Part shown: positions 43,073 to 52,988 of the stretch, piece by piece
Numbering within the stretch: the stretch's first letter is position 1
Layout: each line of letters opens with the position of its first letter
NCBI RefSeq assembly: GCF_001439735.1
Contig: NZ_JYLN01000002.1
Location: 558,001 to 622,000, forward strand
Direction of reading: 5' to 3'
DNA from: Pseudomonas paralactis
GTDB taxonomy: Bacteria > Pseudomonadota > Gammaproteobacteria > Pseudomonadales > Pseudomonadaceae
Length of the DNA: 64,000 nt
The notes under the pieces: generated by a model
The model's input: only the letters and a program-made list of their open reading frames with translations
Database searches by the model: none
Told to the model about the DNA's origin: nothing
Program-made: the position numbers and the translations under genes

Positions 43073-43443
43073 TGCCCGAGCGGTCCAGCACACAAAGCGG
43101 CAAGGATGCCGAACTTCAAGCGCTGAAATATCTGCAACAACAGGGTCTGCGCCTTCTGGCGCAGAACTGGTTATGTAAACGCGGCGAGCTTGATCTGGTC
43201 ATGCTTGACGGCGATACAGTAGTATTCGTCGAAGTCCGCTACAGAAAACACGCACAATGGGGTGGCGCGCTCGCCAGTATCGACGGGCGCAAACGTCAGA
43301 AACTGATACTCGCCGCGCAGTTTTTTCTGCTAAAAGAGCATCGCTGGGCTGACAGCCCCTGCCGTTTCGATGTGGTCGCCATAGAAAGCACACCGTCGGG
43401 TCCTGCTGATCTGAACTGGCTCAAAGACGCCTTCGACAGCTGA
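43072..43443 (+). CDS. yraN: YraN family protein (UPF0102)
   Basis: 123 residues from ATG at 43072. Compact nuclease-like fold: GKDAELQALKYLQQQGLRLLAQNW, then the ELDLVMLDGDTVVFVEVRYRK core with the E-x-D and E-V-x-x-R-K residues typical of restriction-endonuclease-like proteins (given as adjacent motifs), then GRKRQKLILAAQFFL. Molecular role not established. Position between lpoA and diaA matches the conserved yraM-yraN-yraO order of E. coli. Confidence 0.92.
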   Translation: MPERSSTQSGKDAELQALKYLQQQGLRLLAQNWLCKRGELDLVMLDGDTVVFVEVRYRKHAQWGGALASIDGRKRQKLILAAQFFLLKEHRWADSPCRFDVVAIESTPSGPADLNWLKDAFDS

Positions 43444-44708
<1,265 letters not shown>

Positions 44709-44733
44709 GAACGCCCCCTAGACCAACAGCCAC

Positions 44734-44773
44734 AAAAAAGGGCGCCGTGCATTGACTGCACGGCGCCCTTTTT
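44734..44773. terminator. Bidirectional rho-independent terminator
   Basis: GGGCGCCGTGCA (44740-44751) and TGCACGGCGCCC (44757-44768) form a perfect 12-base-pair stem with a 5-base loop, flanked by A-run and T-run. It serves dolP on the plus strand and the converging OmpA-like lipoprotein gene on the minus strand. Confidence 0.95.
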
Positions 44774-44785
44774 AGTAGCCAGCGT

Positions 44786-45559
44786 TTACTGGTATTGCTG
44801 GTACGGGTTGCCCTGGAACTGATTGTTCTGCTGTGGCGCCTGTTGTTGCTGACCAGGCTGGCCGTACTGCTGGCCTGGGATCGGACCGAGGTTGACCTCA
44901 ACGCGACGGTTCTGGGCACGGCCATTCACATCGCCGTTGCTGGCAATCGGGTTATCCGGGCCGGCACCGCGCGCGCTCAGGTTGGCACCATTGACGCCTT
45001 GGGACGTCAGATAGTTAGCCACGCTCTGCGCACGACGCTGGGACAGGTCCATGTTCAACTGGCGGCTGCCGGTGCTGTCGGTGTAGCCGACGATCTGGAT
45101 GGTGTTCTGGTTGAACTGCTTGAGGGAGCTGGCCAGGTTGTTCAGCGGCTGGTAGAAGCTGCTGGAGATCGCGTCCGAGTTGGTGGCGAAGGTGATATTA
45201 CCCGGCATGATCAGCTTGATCTGGTCACCCTGGCGCTGCACCTCTACCCCGGTATTGGCCATGCTCTCACGCAGCTTTTTCTCTTGCTGGTCGGCGTAGT
45301 AGCCATAGCCTGCCGCACCGGCACCCGCAACGACGGCGCCAATCAGCGCACCCTTGCCACGGTTGTTATGGTCGATGGCCGCACCGGCCAATGCACCGGC
45401 CAGCGCACCGAGGCCGCCGTACTTGGCGGTCTTGCTCATACCGCTTTCGGAACCATTGCCGGCCTGTCCCTGGCTGCCGTCATAAGGATTAGGTGAGGCG
45501 CAGCCGGACAACAGGGCTACGGCGGTAGCGACAACAAGCAGACGACGCGAAGTGAACAT
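44786..45559 (-). CDS. OmpA-family lipoprotein with glycine-zipper region
   Basis: 257 residues from ATG at 45559 (GGAGC upstream); a longer open frame to 45817 is not supported. Lipobox LLSGC puts the lipid Cys at about residue 18. A glycine-zipper stretch follows (GGLGALAGALAGAAIDHN, then ALIGAVVAGAGAAGYGYYAD). The C-terminal OmpA domain has IQIVGYTDSTGS, LSQRRAQSVANYL and NRRVEVNLGP, the peptidoglycan-binding pattern. The extreme tail is Gln/Asn-rich (QQQQAPQQNNQFQGNPYQQY). Probably anchors outer membrane to peptidoglycan, similar to YiaD. Confidence 0.9.
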   Translation of the reverse strand: MFTSRRLLVVATAVALLSGCASPNPYDGSQGQAGNGSESGMSKTAKYGGLGALAGALAGAAIDHNNRGKGALIGAVVAGAGAAGYGYYADQQEKKLRESMANTGVEVQRQGDQIKLIMPGNITFATNSDAISSSFYQPLNNLASSLKQFNQNTIQIVGYTDSTGSRQLNMDLSQRRAQSVANYLTSQGVNGANLSARGAGPDNPIASNGDVNGRAQNRRVEVNLGPIPGQQYGQPGQQQQAPQQNNQFQGNPYQQYQ

Positions 45560-45707
45560 GAAGGAAGCTCCTACTTTTGCATTCTGTGATGCAGAGGACA
45601 TTGGCAATGGACCTGTGCCGAGTTTGGAACGCGACAAACGGCAAAAATTCCGTGGTGGGGTGCGTAAAGCATAGCTGTCTTTGGCTCGGGCCTGTGTCGG
45701 TGTGTGT

Positions 45708-45739
45708 CTGTGGCGAGGGAGCTTGCTCCCGCGCCACAG
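45708..45739. repeat. Single REP palindrome
   Basis: CTGTGGCG-AGGGAGCTTGCTCCC-GCGCCACAG, a 32-base imperfect palindrome with core GAGGGAGCTTGCTCCC. It differs from the two REPIN types elsewhere in the window, so a third REP sequence group is represented. Lies between the OmpA-like lipoprotein gene and the hydrolase gene. Confidence 0.85.
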
Positions 45740-45758
45740 TCCTGACTGAAAGACCCGA

Positions 45759-46403
45759 TCACGCACGCACGAAAGGATTCTCGCGCATCTCATCCCCCAG
45801 CAACGTATCAGGCCCATGCCCGGTTACCACCGTCGCGCCTTCGTCCAACGTATACAAGCGCTGCTTGATCGACCGCACGATCGTCGCCTGGTCGCCGCCC
45901 CACAAATCCGTACGCCCCACGCCACGCCGGAACAAGGTGTCACCGGCAATCAGCAGCTTGGCATCGGCAAACCAGAAGCTCATCGAGCCCGGCGTATGCC
46001 CTGGAGTGTGCAAGGCTACGCCGCACCCACAAGCCAACTCTTCATCGTGTTCCAGCCAGCGATCCGGCGACGGCACCGGCACATAGGGCACGCGAAACAT
46101 CTGGCATTGCATTTCCAGGTTGTCCCACAGAAATTGATCGTCCTTGTGCAGGTGCAGCGTGGCGCCGGTCTTTTCCTTCAATTGGCCGGAAGCCAGAAAG
46201 TGATCCAGGTGAGCATGGGTATGGATAATGCTCACCACCTTCAGACCCAACGCATCAAGACGCGCCAGGATCAACTCGTGGTTGCCGCCGGGGTCGACTA
46301 CGATGGCTTTTTTAGTGATCGGGTCGCCAATGATGGTGCAGTTGCACTGCAACGGGCCGACGGGGAAGGTTTCGCGAATCAACGGTTGTTTTTCGATAGT
46401 CAT
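45759..46403 (-). CDS. Metallo-beta-lactamase-fold hydrolase (glyoxalase II / YcbL-like)
   Basis: 214 residues. The metal-binding motif HxHxDH appears as THAHLDHF. It is followed by HTPGHTPGSMSFWF (third His), LLIAGDTLFRRGVGRTDLWGGD (bridging Asp) and VVTGHGPDTLLGDE (last His). The short length and lack of a C-terminal helical domain resemble YcbL rather than classic GloB. Likely a zinc/iron thioester hydrolase in the cytosol, substrate unproven. Start MTIEKQPLIRETFPVGPLQCNC is typical of the family. Confidence 0.88.
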   Translation of the reverse strand: MTIEKQPLIRETFPVGPLQCNCTIIGDPITKKAIVVDPGGNHELILARLDALGLKVVSIIHTHAHLDHFLASGQLKEKTGATLHLHKDDQFLWDNLEMQCQMFRVPYVPVPSPDRWLEHDEELACGCGVALHTPGHTPGSMSFWFADAKLLIAGDTLFRRGVGRTDLWGGDQATIVRSIKQRLYTLDEGATVVTGHGPDTLLGDEMRENPFVRA

Positions 46404-46560
46404 GGGTGTCCTGCAAGCTCTATGGCGCGTTCCAAGTGCAGTATGGTGTAGCTTGCCCCTGCTCTGGAAGGAGTCGATTGCGCGGTATATCCGCTGCTAA
46501 GCTACACAAGCGCCATTAAGTCCACCGCTGCAGTCAGTCGCATTTGGAGCAACACCTTTG

Positions 46561-47148
46561 GTGAATCAACAGATCATCTGCGAGCACTGCGACTGCGTGT
46601 ACGAGAAAGTCACGCTCGCCAAACATCAAAAAGCCCTGTGTGTGCGTTGCTCTGGCGTGCTGCAGCGCTACAACGGCCTGTCGGTGCAACAACGCCTCGC
46701 CCTGACGGTGACCGCCGCAGTGCTGTGGACCTTTGCCAACTTTTATCCAGTGATGAGTATCAGCCTGCAAGGCTTGAAAAACAGCGCGACGCTGTGGGAT
46801 TCGGTGGTGGCGCTGAGCCTGGGGCCGATCACGTTCATTGCACTGGTGGCGGCGATTTCCATCATTATCGCGCCGGTGTTTCAGCTGCTGTTGCTGATCT
46901 GGGTGCTGAGTTTCGCCCTGGCCGGCAGGCGCTCGCCGGCATTCAAGCTGTGCATGCGCTGGCTGGAAGCGCTCAGGCCCTGGAGTATGCTGGAAGTCTG
47001 CCTGCTGGGCGCCATGGTCGCCGTGTTCAAGCTGGCGGGTATGCTGGATGTGATCCCCGGCACCGGCCTGTTTGCCTTGGCCGCCCTCAGCCTGTTGCTG
47101 ATCCGTATTGCCGGACGCGATGTCCGCGACCTCTGGGACACCGTATGA
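46561..47148 (+). CDS. pqiA: PqiA-family membrane protein, first half
   Basis: 195 residues from GTG at 46561 (a TTG three bases earlier is an alternative; GGAG at 46546-46549 suits either). A zinc-ribbon pair (CEHCD and CVRCSG) lies at the N-terminus, followed by four membrane helices with WTFANFYPVMSISLQG and LEALRPWSMLEVCLLGAMVAVFKL (adjacent motifs). In E. coli PqiA is one protein with two such halves; here each half is its own gene. PqiA is the inner-membrane part of a lipid-shuttling system with PqiB and PqiC. Overlaps the next gene by 4 bases. Confidence 0.9.
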   Translation: MNQQIICEHCDCVYEKVTLAKHQKALCVRCSGVLQRYNGLSVQQRLALTVTAAVLWTFANFYPVMSISLQGLKNSATLWDSVVALSLGPITFIALVAAISIIIAPVFQLLLLIWVLSFALAGRRSPAFKLCMRWLEALRPWSMLEVCLLGAMVAVFKLAGMLDVIPGTGLFALAALSLLLIRIAGRDVRDLWDTV

Positions 47149-47789
47149 ATTCACCGCCCACCGCCCGCGAGCTCAACCTGTGCCTGTGCCATACCTGCGG
47201 CCAGGCCTGCGACATGCGCCTGGAGCCCACCGAATGCGAGCGCTGCGGCGCGCCTTTGCACCGGCGCAAAACTCAATCCCTGACGCGCACCTGGGCCTAC
47301 ATGCTGACCGCCCTCGCCTTTTACGTACCGGCCAATTTACTGCCGGTGATGAATACCACCATGCTCGGCTCCGGCGCAGACAGCACCATCATGAGCGGCG
47401 TGCTGGAGTTCTGGCAGCATGGCGCCTGGGACATTGCACTGATCATTTTCATCGCCAGCATTGCCGTGCCGGGCATCAAGTTCTTGTCACTGGGGCTGCT
47501 GCTGATCACCGTGCAGCGCAACAGCCAGTGGGCGCGCAGGGAACGCTCGAAGCTGTTTCGGTTTATCGAGCTGATCGGCTATTGGTCGATGCTGGATGTC
47601 ATCGTGGTTGCACTGGTGGCCGCGCTGGTGAAGTTTCAAGCCCTGGGCACGATCGAACCGCGCCTGGGCATTCTGTTTTTTGGCTTGGTGGTGGTATTTA
47701 CCATGCTCGCGGCCATGAGTTTTGATCCCCGGCTAATCTGGGAAAACCCACCTAACGAGGAGACCTCGGATGAGCGCATCCAAGGCTGA
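47145..47789 (+). CDS. pqiA: PqiA-family membrane protein, second half
   Basis: 214 residues from ATG at 47145. The zinc-ribbon CHTCGQACD and CERCGAPLHRR is at the N-terminus. Four membrane helices carry YVPANLLPVMNTTMLGSG, GIKFLSLGLLLITV and IELIGYWSMLDVIVVALV. It is homologous to the preceding protein but distinct, and matches the C-terminal half of E. coli PqiA. Its 3' end overlaps the MCE gene by 20 bases, a strong sign of one operon. Confidence 0.9.
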   Translation: MNSPPTARELNLCLCHTCGQACDMRLEPTECERCGAPLHRRKTQSLTRTWAYMLTALAFYVPANLLPVMNTTMLGSGADSTIMSGVLEFWQHGAWDIALIIFIASIAVPGIKFLSLGLLLITVQRNSQWARRERSKLFRFIELIGYWSMLDVIVVALVAALVKFQALGTIEPRLGILFFGLVVVFTMLAAMSFDPRLIWENPPNEETSDERIQG

Positions 47790-49419
47790 CACCCCTGCGG
47801 GGCAACCCATGATCAAGACGCGTCGCTTCAGTGTCTCGCTGGTTTGGATCGTGCCGATTGTCGCCGTGCTGGTCGGTATTTCGCTGGTGGTCCACAGCGT
47901 GCTTCAGCAAGGGCCCACCATCGTCCTCAACTTCAAGACCGGGAGTGGGCTGGTCGCCAACAAGACCGAGGTCAAGTACCGCAACGTGGTGATCGGCCAA
48001 GTGACCGCCGTGGCCTTGAGCGATGACCAAAAAAGTGTCAACGCCACCATCGAGCTGTCCAAGCAGGCCGAAAGCTTCACCCGTGAAGATTCGAAATTCT
48101 GGGTCGTGCGCCCACGCATCGGCGCAGGCGGCGTATCCGGTATCGACACGCTGTTGTCCGGCGACTACATCGGCGCCGATATCGGCCAGTCCGAAAACCG
48201 CGCCAAACATTTCACCGGCCTGGAAAACCCGCCCCCCATCACCTATGGCGAGCCTGGCAAGCGCTTCACTCTGCACACGCAAACGTTGGGTTCCCTGGAC
48301 ATCGGTTCGCCGGTCTATTACCGCAAAATCCCGGTCGGCCAGGTGGTGGCATACGAGCTGGACAGCGAAGGCAAGGGCGTGAACGTCGAAGTCTTTATTC
48401 ACGCGCCCAATGATGGGTACGTCACCGAAAACACCCGGTTCTGGAATGCCAGCGGGGTCGATCTGAGCGTCGGTGCCAATGGCTTTGCACTGAAGACCGA
48501 ATCGGTGTCGTCCATGCTGATGGGCGGAATCTCCTTCCAGGCCCCACCCTACAATCCCAACGACAAGCCGGCAGAAGAGAACCGCGGCTTTGAACTGTTC
48601 GAAGACCAGCAAAGCGCCCTCGCCCCACCCAATGGCAAGGGGCAATACATGGTCCTGCGCTTTGATCAGGCCCTGCGCGGGCTGAAAGTCGACGCACCGG
48701 TGGAGTTCCTCGGTGTCGAGTTCGGCAAGGTGGTATCGATCAATCTGGATTTCGATGCGAAGAAACGCAGCTTCCCGGTCAATGTCGGCATCGTGATCTA
48801 CCCGCAACTGCTCGGCGAGGCGCACACCAAGTTGCTCAAGGCCATGCACAATAACCCTGACGATGAGGCGGCCGGCGTGCGCCTGATCGGCAGCTTCATC
48901 GAAAACGGCCTGCGCGCCCAGGCCCGCAGCGGTAACCTTTTGACCGGCCAGTTGTACATCGCTCTGGACTTCTACCCCAAAGCCGAGAAAGTGGCGTTCG
49001 ATCCAAACCAGCGCCCTGTGGGCATCCCCACCATCCCGGGCAACCTGGAACAACTGCAAGAGAAGTTCGAAGGTATCGTCAACAAGCTCAGCCAACTGCC
49101 GGTCGAGCGGATTGCCGGCAACCTGGACGCCAGCCTTGTCGAACTGCGCAAGGGCCTGGCGCAATTCAACGCCAAGACGCTGCCGGGTGTGCAGACGACA
49201 CTGGCCGACGTGAGCAAGACCCTGCAATCGGCCAGCTCAACCCTGGCCGAAGACTCACCCCAGCGTGAACAACTGACCCAGACCCTGGATGAACTGGCAC
49301 GCATGTCGCGTTCCTTGCGCGAGCTTTCCGATTACCTGGGCCGGCATCCAGAGTCGCTGATTCGCGGTCGTCCCGATAACGCTGCGCCGAACGACCTGCA
49401 AGGGCCACCCCGCAAATGA
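47770..49419 (+). CDS. pqiB: PqiB: MCE-domain intermembrane transport protein
   Basis: 549 residues. One N-terminal membrane helix (VSLVWIVPIVAVLVGISLVV, about 20-40) anchors three MCE domains in the periplasm. The first starts TIVLNFKTGSGLVANKTEVKYRNVVIG; the second covers KRFTLHTQTLGSLDIGSPVYYRKIPVG; the third is near YMVLRFDQALRGLKVDAPVEFLGVEFG (each a described segment). A C-terminal helical needle follows (LEQLQEKFEGIVNKL onwards). E. coli PqiB forms a hexameric syringe spanning the periplasm. It overlaps the flanking genes. Confidence 0.93.
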   Translation: MSASKADTPAGQPMIKTRRFSVSLVWIVPIVAVLVGISLVVHSVLQQGPTIVLNFKTGSGLVANKTEVKYRNVVIGQVTAVALSDDQKSVNATIELSKQAESFTREDSKFWVVRPRIGAGGVSGIDTLLSGDYIGADIGQSENRAKHFTGLENPPPITYGEPGKRFTLHTQTLGSLDIGSPVYYRKIPVGQVVAYELDSEGKGVNVEVFIHAPNDGYVTENTRFWNASGVDLSVGANGFALKTESVSSMLMGGISFQAPPYNPNDKPAEENRGFELFEDQQSALAPPNGKGQYMVLRFDQALRGLKVDAPVEFLGVEFGKVVSINLDFDAKKRSFPVNVGIVIYPQLLGEAHTKLLKAMHNNPDDEAAGVRLIGSFIENGLRAQARSGNLLTGQLYIALDFYPKAEKVAFDPNQRPVGIPTIPGNLEQLQEKFEGIVNKLSQLPVERIAGNLDASLVELRKGLAQFNAKTLPGVQTTLADVSKTLQSASSTLAEDSPQREQLTQTLDELARMSRSLRELSDYLGRHPESLIRGRPDNAAPNDLQGPPRK

Positions 49420-49433
49420 CCATTGGAGCCGCC

Positions 49434-49991
49434 ATGACGTCGCCGTTGAAGATCACCCTGTTGACCACGATGCTGTTGCTCGCGGCCTGTCGCAGTGACC
49501 CCATCGCCTTCCACACCCTGACTCCGTCGCACGCCAGCAACAGCACAGGCGCAGATGCCGGTGGTGTACGGATTGAAAGCCTCAGCGTGCCGCCACAGGT
49601 CGACCGCGCGCAGATCGTGGTGCGCCAGGGTGACAGCGGGCTGGCGATTCTGGAAACCCAGTGGTGGGCCGCCAGCCTCGCTGACGAACTCAAGAGCGCT
49701 TTGGTTGATCAATTGGCCAATAGCGATCCGCGCCACGCAGTGGCCCTGCGCCTTGAAGTGCAGCGCTTTGACTCGGTCCCAGGGCAGTACGCGCTGCTCG
49801 ATGTACGCTGGCGCCTGCGGCAGATCAACGGCGACCGCCCGGCACTGACCTGCCGCAGCACTTTGCAATCACCGGCGGGGCCGAGCATCGACGATCTGGT
49901 GGTGGCGCATCAGAACAACCTCAAGCGGTTCGCCGCACTGATCAATCAAACCATCGGCACGTCACTCAAAGGCTGCCCCGCCGCGCCATAA
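49434..49991 (+). CDS. pqiC: PqiC-type outer-membrane lipoprotein
   Basis: 185 residues from ATG at 49434, preferred over ATG at 49416 because GGAG lies 5 bases before it and the signal peptide becomes a standard length. Lipobox LLLAAC with Cys19. The mature part fits the ABC-transport auxiliary (DUF330/LPAM) family: FHTLTPSH, VRIESLSVPPQVDRAQIVVRQ, WWAASLADELKSALVDQL and LDVRWRLRQI. In E. coli PqiC interacts with PqiB at the outer membrane. Last gene of the operon, 12 bases from a converging gene. Confidence 0.9.
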   Translation: MTSPLKITLLTTMLLLAACRSDPIAFHTLTPSHASNSTGADAGGVRIESLSVPPQVDRAQIVVRQGDSGLAILETQWWAASLADELKSALVDQLANSDPRHAVALRLEVQRFDSVPGQYALLDVRWRLRQINGDRPALTCRSTLQSPAGPSIDDLVVAHQNNLKRFAALINQTIGTSLKGCPAAP

Positions 49992-50003
49992 ACGGCGCTG
50001 GGC

Positions 50004-52736
50004 TCAGGCCAGCAAGCCCATGGCCTTGGCTCGCGCCACTGCCTGGGTTCGGCGCTCCACGCCGAGCTTGCTGTTGATATGGCTGGCGTGGGTCTTGACC
50101 GTGTGCAAGGAGATAAAAAGCTGGTTGCTGATTTCCTGGTTTGAACAGCCTTGGGCAATCAGTTGCAGCACCGCCAGCTCCCGCGTACTCAGGGTTTCCT
50201 GATGAGCCGGGGCCTGGACCACGCTGACCTGGGGCAGCAGCGCCAGCAAGCTCTGGTTCAGCAAGCCATGGGGATCCTTGCCCAACTGCTCGCGCATCCA
50301 GTCCGGGTGGCCCTCCAGCAGCCGCTGAAATGGCTGCAATGCGCCACCCGAGCCGGCTTCAAGTGCACGTACCAATACTGCCCGGGCCTTGGCTTCCTGG
50401 CCGCACGCCAACAGAAGCTGTGCCTGCTGGGTCAGCGCCATCAAGGCAATCATCTGACGCCCGCTGTTTTGGGACTGTTGCGCCAGTTCTTCCAGGCGTC
50501 GCAACGCGGTGTCGGGCTGACTGCGTATCGCATCGAGCGCGGCTTGTTGCAGTTCGATATGTTGCGGCAGATGTGGATGAAATTCCGGCGCGGCGGCGGC
50601 GTGCTCGCCGTTGTAAGTCTGCCCCAGCCGGGTCAGCCAGGCGTCCGCCAGGTCGATACGGCCTTGAGCCAACCACAGCTCGCATTTGATCAGCGTAATC
50701 ATCGCCAGGTAATAGATCGGCGGTACGTCCCAGATGTGCATCAAGCGCTCGGCCTCGGCCAGCTCGGCAAAGGCATTGGCAAACTGGCCGCGCCGCCCTT
50801 CATAGCTGGCGATCACGCAATGCCCGATCAGTACGCTGATATCCCGACAGGCGCGGGCTTCGGCCAGGCCCGTACGCAAACGCACAAGGCCGGCTTCGGG
50901 CTGGTAACGCGCCAGCAGCAGGTAACCTTCGTAGAGCGACAGCCGCGCCCGCACCGCATACAGGCGCTGGGGCGCCAGGCCGTGCAGGCGTTCCAGGCCC
51001 TGGCGTACTTCATCCAGTGAGCGCAGGATTTCGCCACGCGCCTGCAGAACCCTTGCCCGGTCGTAATGAGCCAGGGCTTCAAACAACGGGTTACCGACGC
51101 GCTGCGCCAGTTCCAGGGATTCGCGGTTCAAACCGCGGGCGCGCCACAGGTCGGCATCGACAATCGCCAGATTGGACAGGGTCGACAGGCACATCAGGCG
51201 TTGGCCGTAGCGCTTTTGCGGCAGGCTTTCCAATGCCTCGTTGCAATAGCGCTGGGTCAATTCGTGATCCCCGCGCCCGCGGGCAATGATTCCGCTCAAC
51301 GCCAGCCACTGGGCCAACATGGATTTTTGCGCGGTCGCCGAGGGTGCCGGCAGGAAGCGGCTGAGGTAGCCGGAGAGCTCCTGCGCCGCGTCCAATTGGC
51401 ACGCCAGCCCCAATGCCCAGCTGTAGAGCACGATCAAACGCGGCGTGCTGATCAGCAGGCTGTCGGGCAAGTCCATCTTCCAGCGCAGCAACATGCCCAC
51501 ATTCTGCTCCGCCAACAGCTGCTCTTCGGACAGGTTCTGGACCAGGTTCGCCGCCACGTCCAGATGGCCGGCCCGCAGCGCCTGCTCCACCGCCTCGTCG
51601 ATCAAGCCCTGGGCGTTGAACCAGCGGCAGGCGCGCAAGTGCAAGCTGGCCGGCGGCAAGGTGGCGCTCTTCTCGCGACGGGTACGCAGCAGGTCGGAAA
51701 ACAAATGGTGATAGCGGAACCAGTGGCCCTGTTCATCCAGCGGCACCAGGAATACCTGATGGGCCTGCAAATACCTCAGGATTTCGGCGCTGTCATGGGC
51801 TTCGCGGAGTGCATCACACAACTCGCTGCAAAAACGCTCCTGGGGCGCGGTGTCGTACAGGAACGCCTGCACGTCGGCAGGCAGGCAGTCGATGACTTCT
51901 TCAAGCAGGTAATCCCGGATCAACCCTTCGCCACCGTGCAGGCTTTGGGGCAAGGCCCCCTCATTACCACCGGCTTCGGACGCGGCCAATAGCCAGAAGC
52001 GCAGGCCGGCGACCCAACCCTCGCTGCGGCGGATCAGGTTTTCCAATGCCTCGCCGCCCAACCCGCTGCTGTGTCCATCCAGCACGGCCAGGGATTCGTC
52101 GTGGGTCAGGCGCAGGTCTTGTTCATGCAACTCCAGCAGATGCCGCGACAAACGCAGGCGTGCCAGGTGCCAGTCCGGACGCTGCCGGCTGGTAACCAGT
52201 ACCAACAGGCCATCGGGCAAATGATTGAGAAAAAATTGCAGACAACGATCCAGCACCGGGCCCTGGGCCAGGTGGTAGTCATCCAGCACCAGCAATAGCG
52301 GCGAGCGTGTGGACAGATGCTCCGCCAGCTCATCGAGCAAGCCGTCCAGCCACTCTTCAAAGGCAAAGGGTTGATGACGCTGACGCATTTTCAGCAGGCC
52401 CAGGGATTGGGCGCCCAGCTGCGGAAAATAGTGCTGCAAGCCGTCGAGCAACCGCTCAAGGAAGCGGCCAGGGTCATTGTCCCGCGGGCTCAGGCCCAGC
52501 CACAGACTTTGCCAGTGCGCGGGCAGGCCCTGACAGAACTCCACCGCCAACGAGCTCTTGCCGAAGCCCGCGGGCGCGCAGACCAGCAACAGTCGCCCCT
52601 CCAGCCCGGCATTCAACCGTTCGCACAGGCGCGGGCGCAGCACGTAGCCATCAGGCAAAGGAGGCCTGTAGAAACGGCCTTCCAGGGTTGGTATCACCAC
52701 ACCGGCAGGCGCTTGAATTCGGGACAGATCAGTCAT
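50004..52736 (-). CDS. MalT-type LuxR-family transcriptional activator (LAL regulator)
   Basis: 910 residues from ATG at 52736; longer in-frame starts lack support. Architecture of a large ATP-binding regulator: Walker A APAGFGKS (54-61), a Walker B-like LLLVLDDYHLA near 150, and a STAND ATPase domain. A TPR-like helical region of about 400 residues (ALFYDTAPQERF onward) follows. The LuxR helix-turn-helix is at about 845-905 (TLSTRELAVLQLIAQGCSNQEI, VKTHASHINSKLGV region). MalT relatives activate catabolic operons on binding an inducer. It is followed upstream by a REPIN and the DUF1329/DUF1302/ligase genes on the same strand, which are its likely targets. Confidence 0.92.
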   Translation of the reverse strand: MTDLSRIQAPAGVVIPTLEGRFYRPPLPDGYVLRPRLCERLNAGLEGRLLLVCAPAGFGKSSLAVEFCQGLPAHWQSLWLGLSPRDNDPGRFLERLLDGLQHYFPQLGAQSLGLLKMRQRHQPFAFEEWLDGLLDELAEHLSTRSPLLLVLDDYHLAQGPVLDRCLQFFLNHLPDGLLVLVTSRQRPDWHLARLRLSRHLLELHEQDLRLTHDESLAVLDGHSSGLGGEALENLIRRSEGWVAGLRFWLLAASEAGGNEGALPQSLHGGEGLIRDYLLEEVIDCLPADVQAFLYDTAPQERFCSELCDALREAHDSAEILRYLQAHQVFLVPLDEQGHWFRYHHLFSDLLRTRREKSATLPPASLHLRACRWFNAQGLIDEAVEQALRAGHLDVAANLVQNLSEEQLLAEQNVGMLLRWKMDLPDSLLISTPRLIVLYSWALGLACQLDAAQELSGYLSRFLPAPSATAQKSMLAQWLALSGIIARGRGDHELTQRYCNEALESLPQKRYGQRLMCLSTLSNLAIVDADLWRARGLNRESLELAQRVGNPLFEALAHYDRARVLQARGEILRSLDEVRQGLERLHGLAPQRLYAVRARLSLYEGYLLLARYQPEAGLVRLRTGLAEARACRDISVLIGHCVIASYEGRRGQFANAFAELAEAERLMHIWDVPPIYYLAMITLIKCELWLAQGRIDLADAWLTRLGQTYNGEHAAAAPEFHPHLPQHIELQQAALDAIRSQPDTALRRLEELAQQSQNSGRQMIALMALTQQAQLLLACGQEAKARAVLVRALEAGSGGALQPFQRLLEGHPDWMREQLGKDPHGLLNQSLLALLPQVSVVQAPAHQETLSTRELAVLQLIAQGCSNQEISNQLFISLHTVKTHASHINSKLGVERRTQAVARAKAMGLLA

Positions 52737-52880
52737 CGCCGGGCTCTTGTAGAAGGCTGTTGTCGGCATTGCAGATGTCCGCAGACTAGCGGTAAAAGCG
52801 GCGGGATTGTAGATCTTTGCAACAAATGGCTGAAAAAGAACTGCGACAAGAAATATCCCAGAAGACACCACAAACAAAAA

Positions 52881-52970
52881 GTGGGAGTGGGCTTGCTCCC
52901 GATTGCGGTGGATCAGTCAACATAGCTATCGACTGTCGAGCCGCTATCGGGGGCAAGCCCCCTCCCACAG
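52881..52970. repeat. REPIN, second sequence group, copy 1
   Basis: Starts GTGGGAGTGGGCTTGCTCCC and ends GGGGGCAAGCCCCCTCCCAC in inverse orientation, with a 50-base spacer. Arms match less perfectly than in the other REPINs (left arm has TGGGCTTGCTCCC against GGGGGCTTGCCCCC). It lies between the LuxR-type regulator and the DUF1329 gene. Confidence 0.85.
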
Positions 52971-52988
52971 GGGATACATCAGCAGTGG

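Noticed and set aside
47752..49227. 491-codon frame antisense to pqiB
   Set aside because: Shadow of the MCE-domain gene, which has a membrane helix and three recognisable domains.
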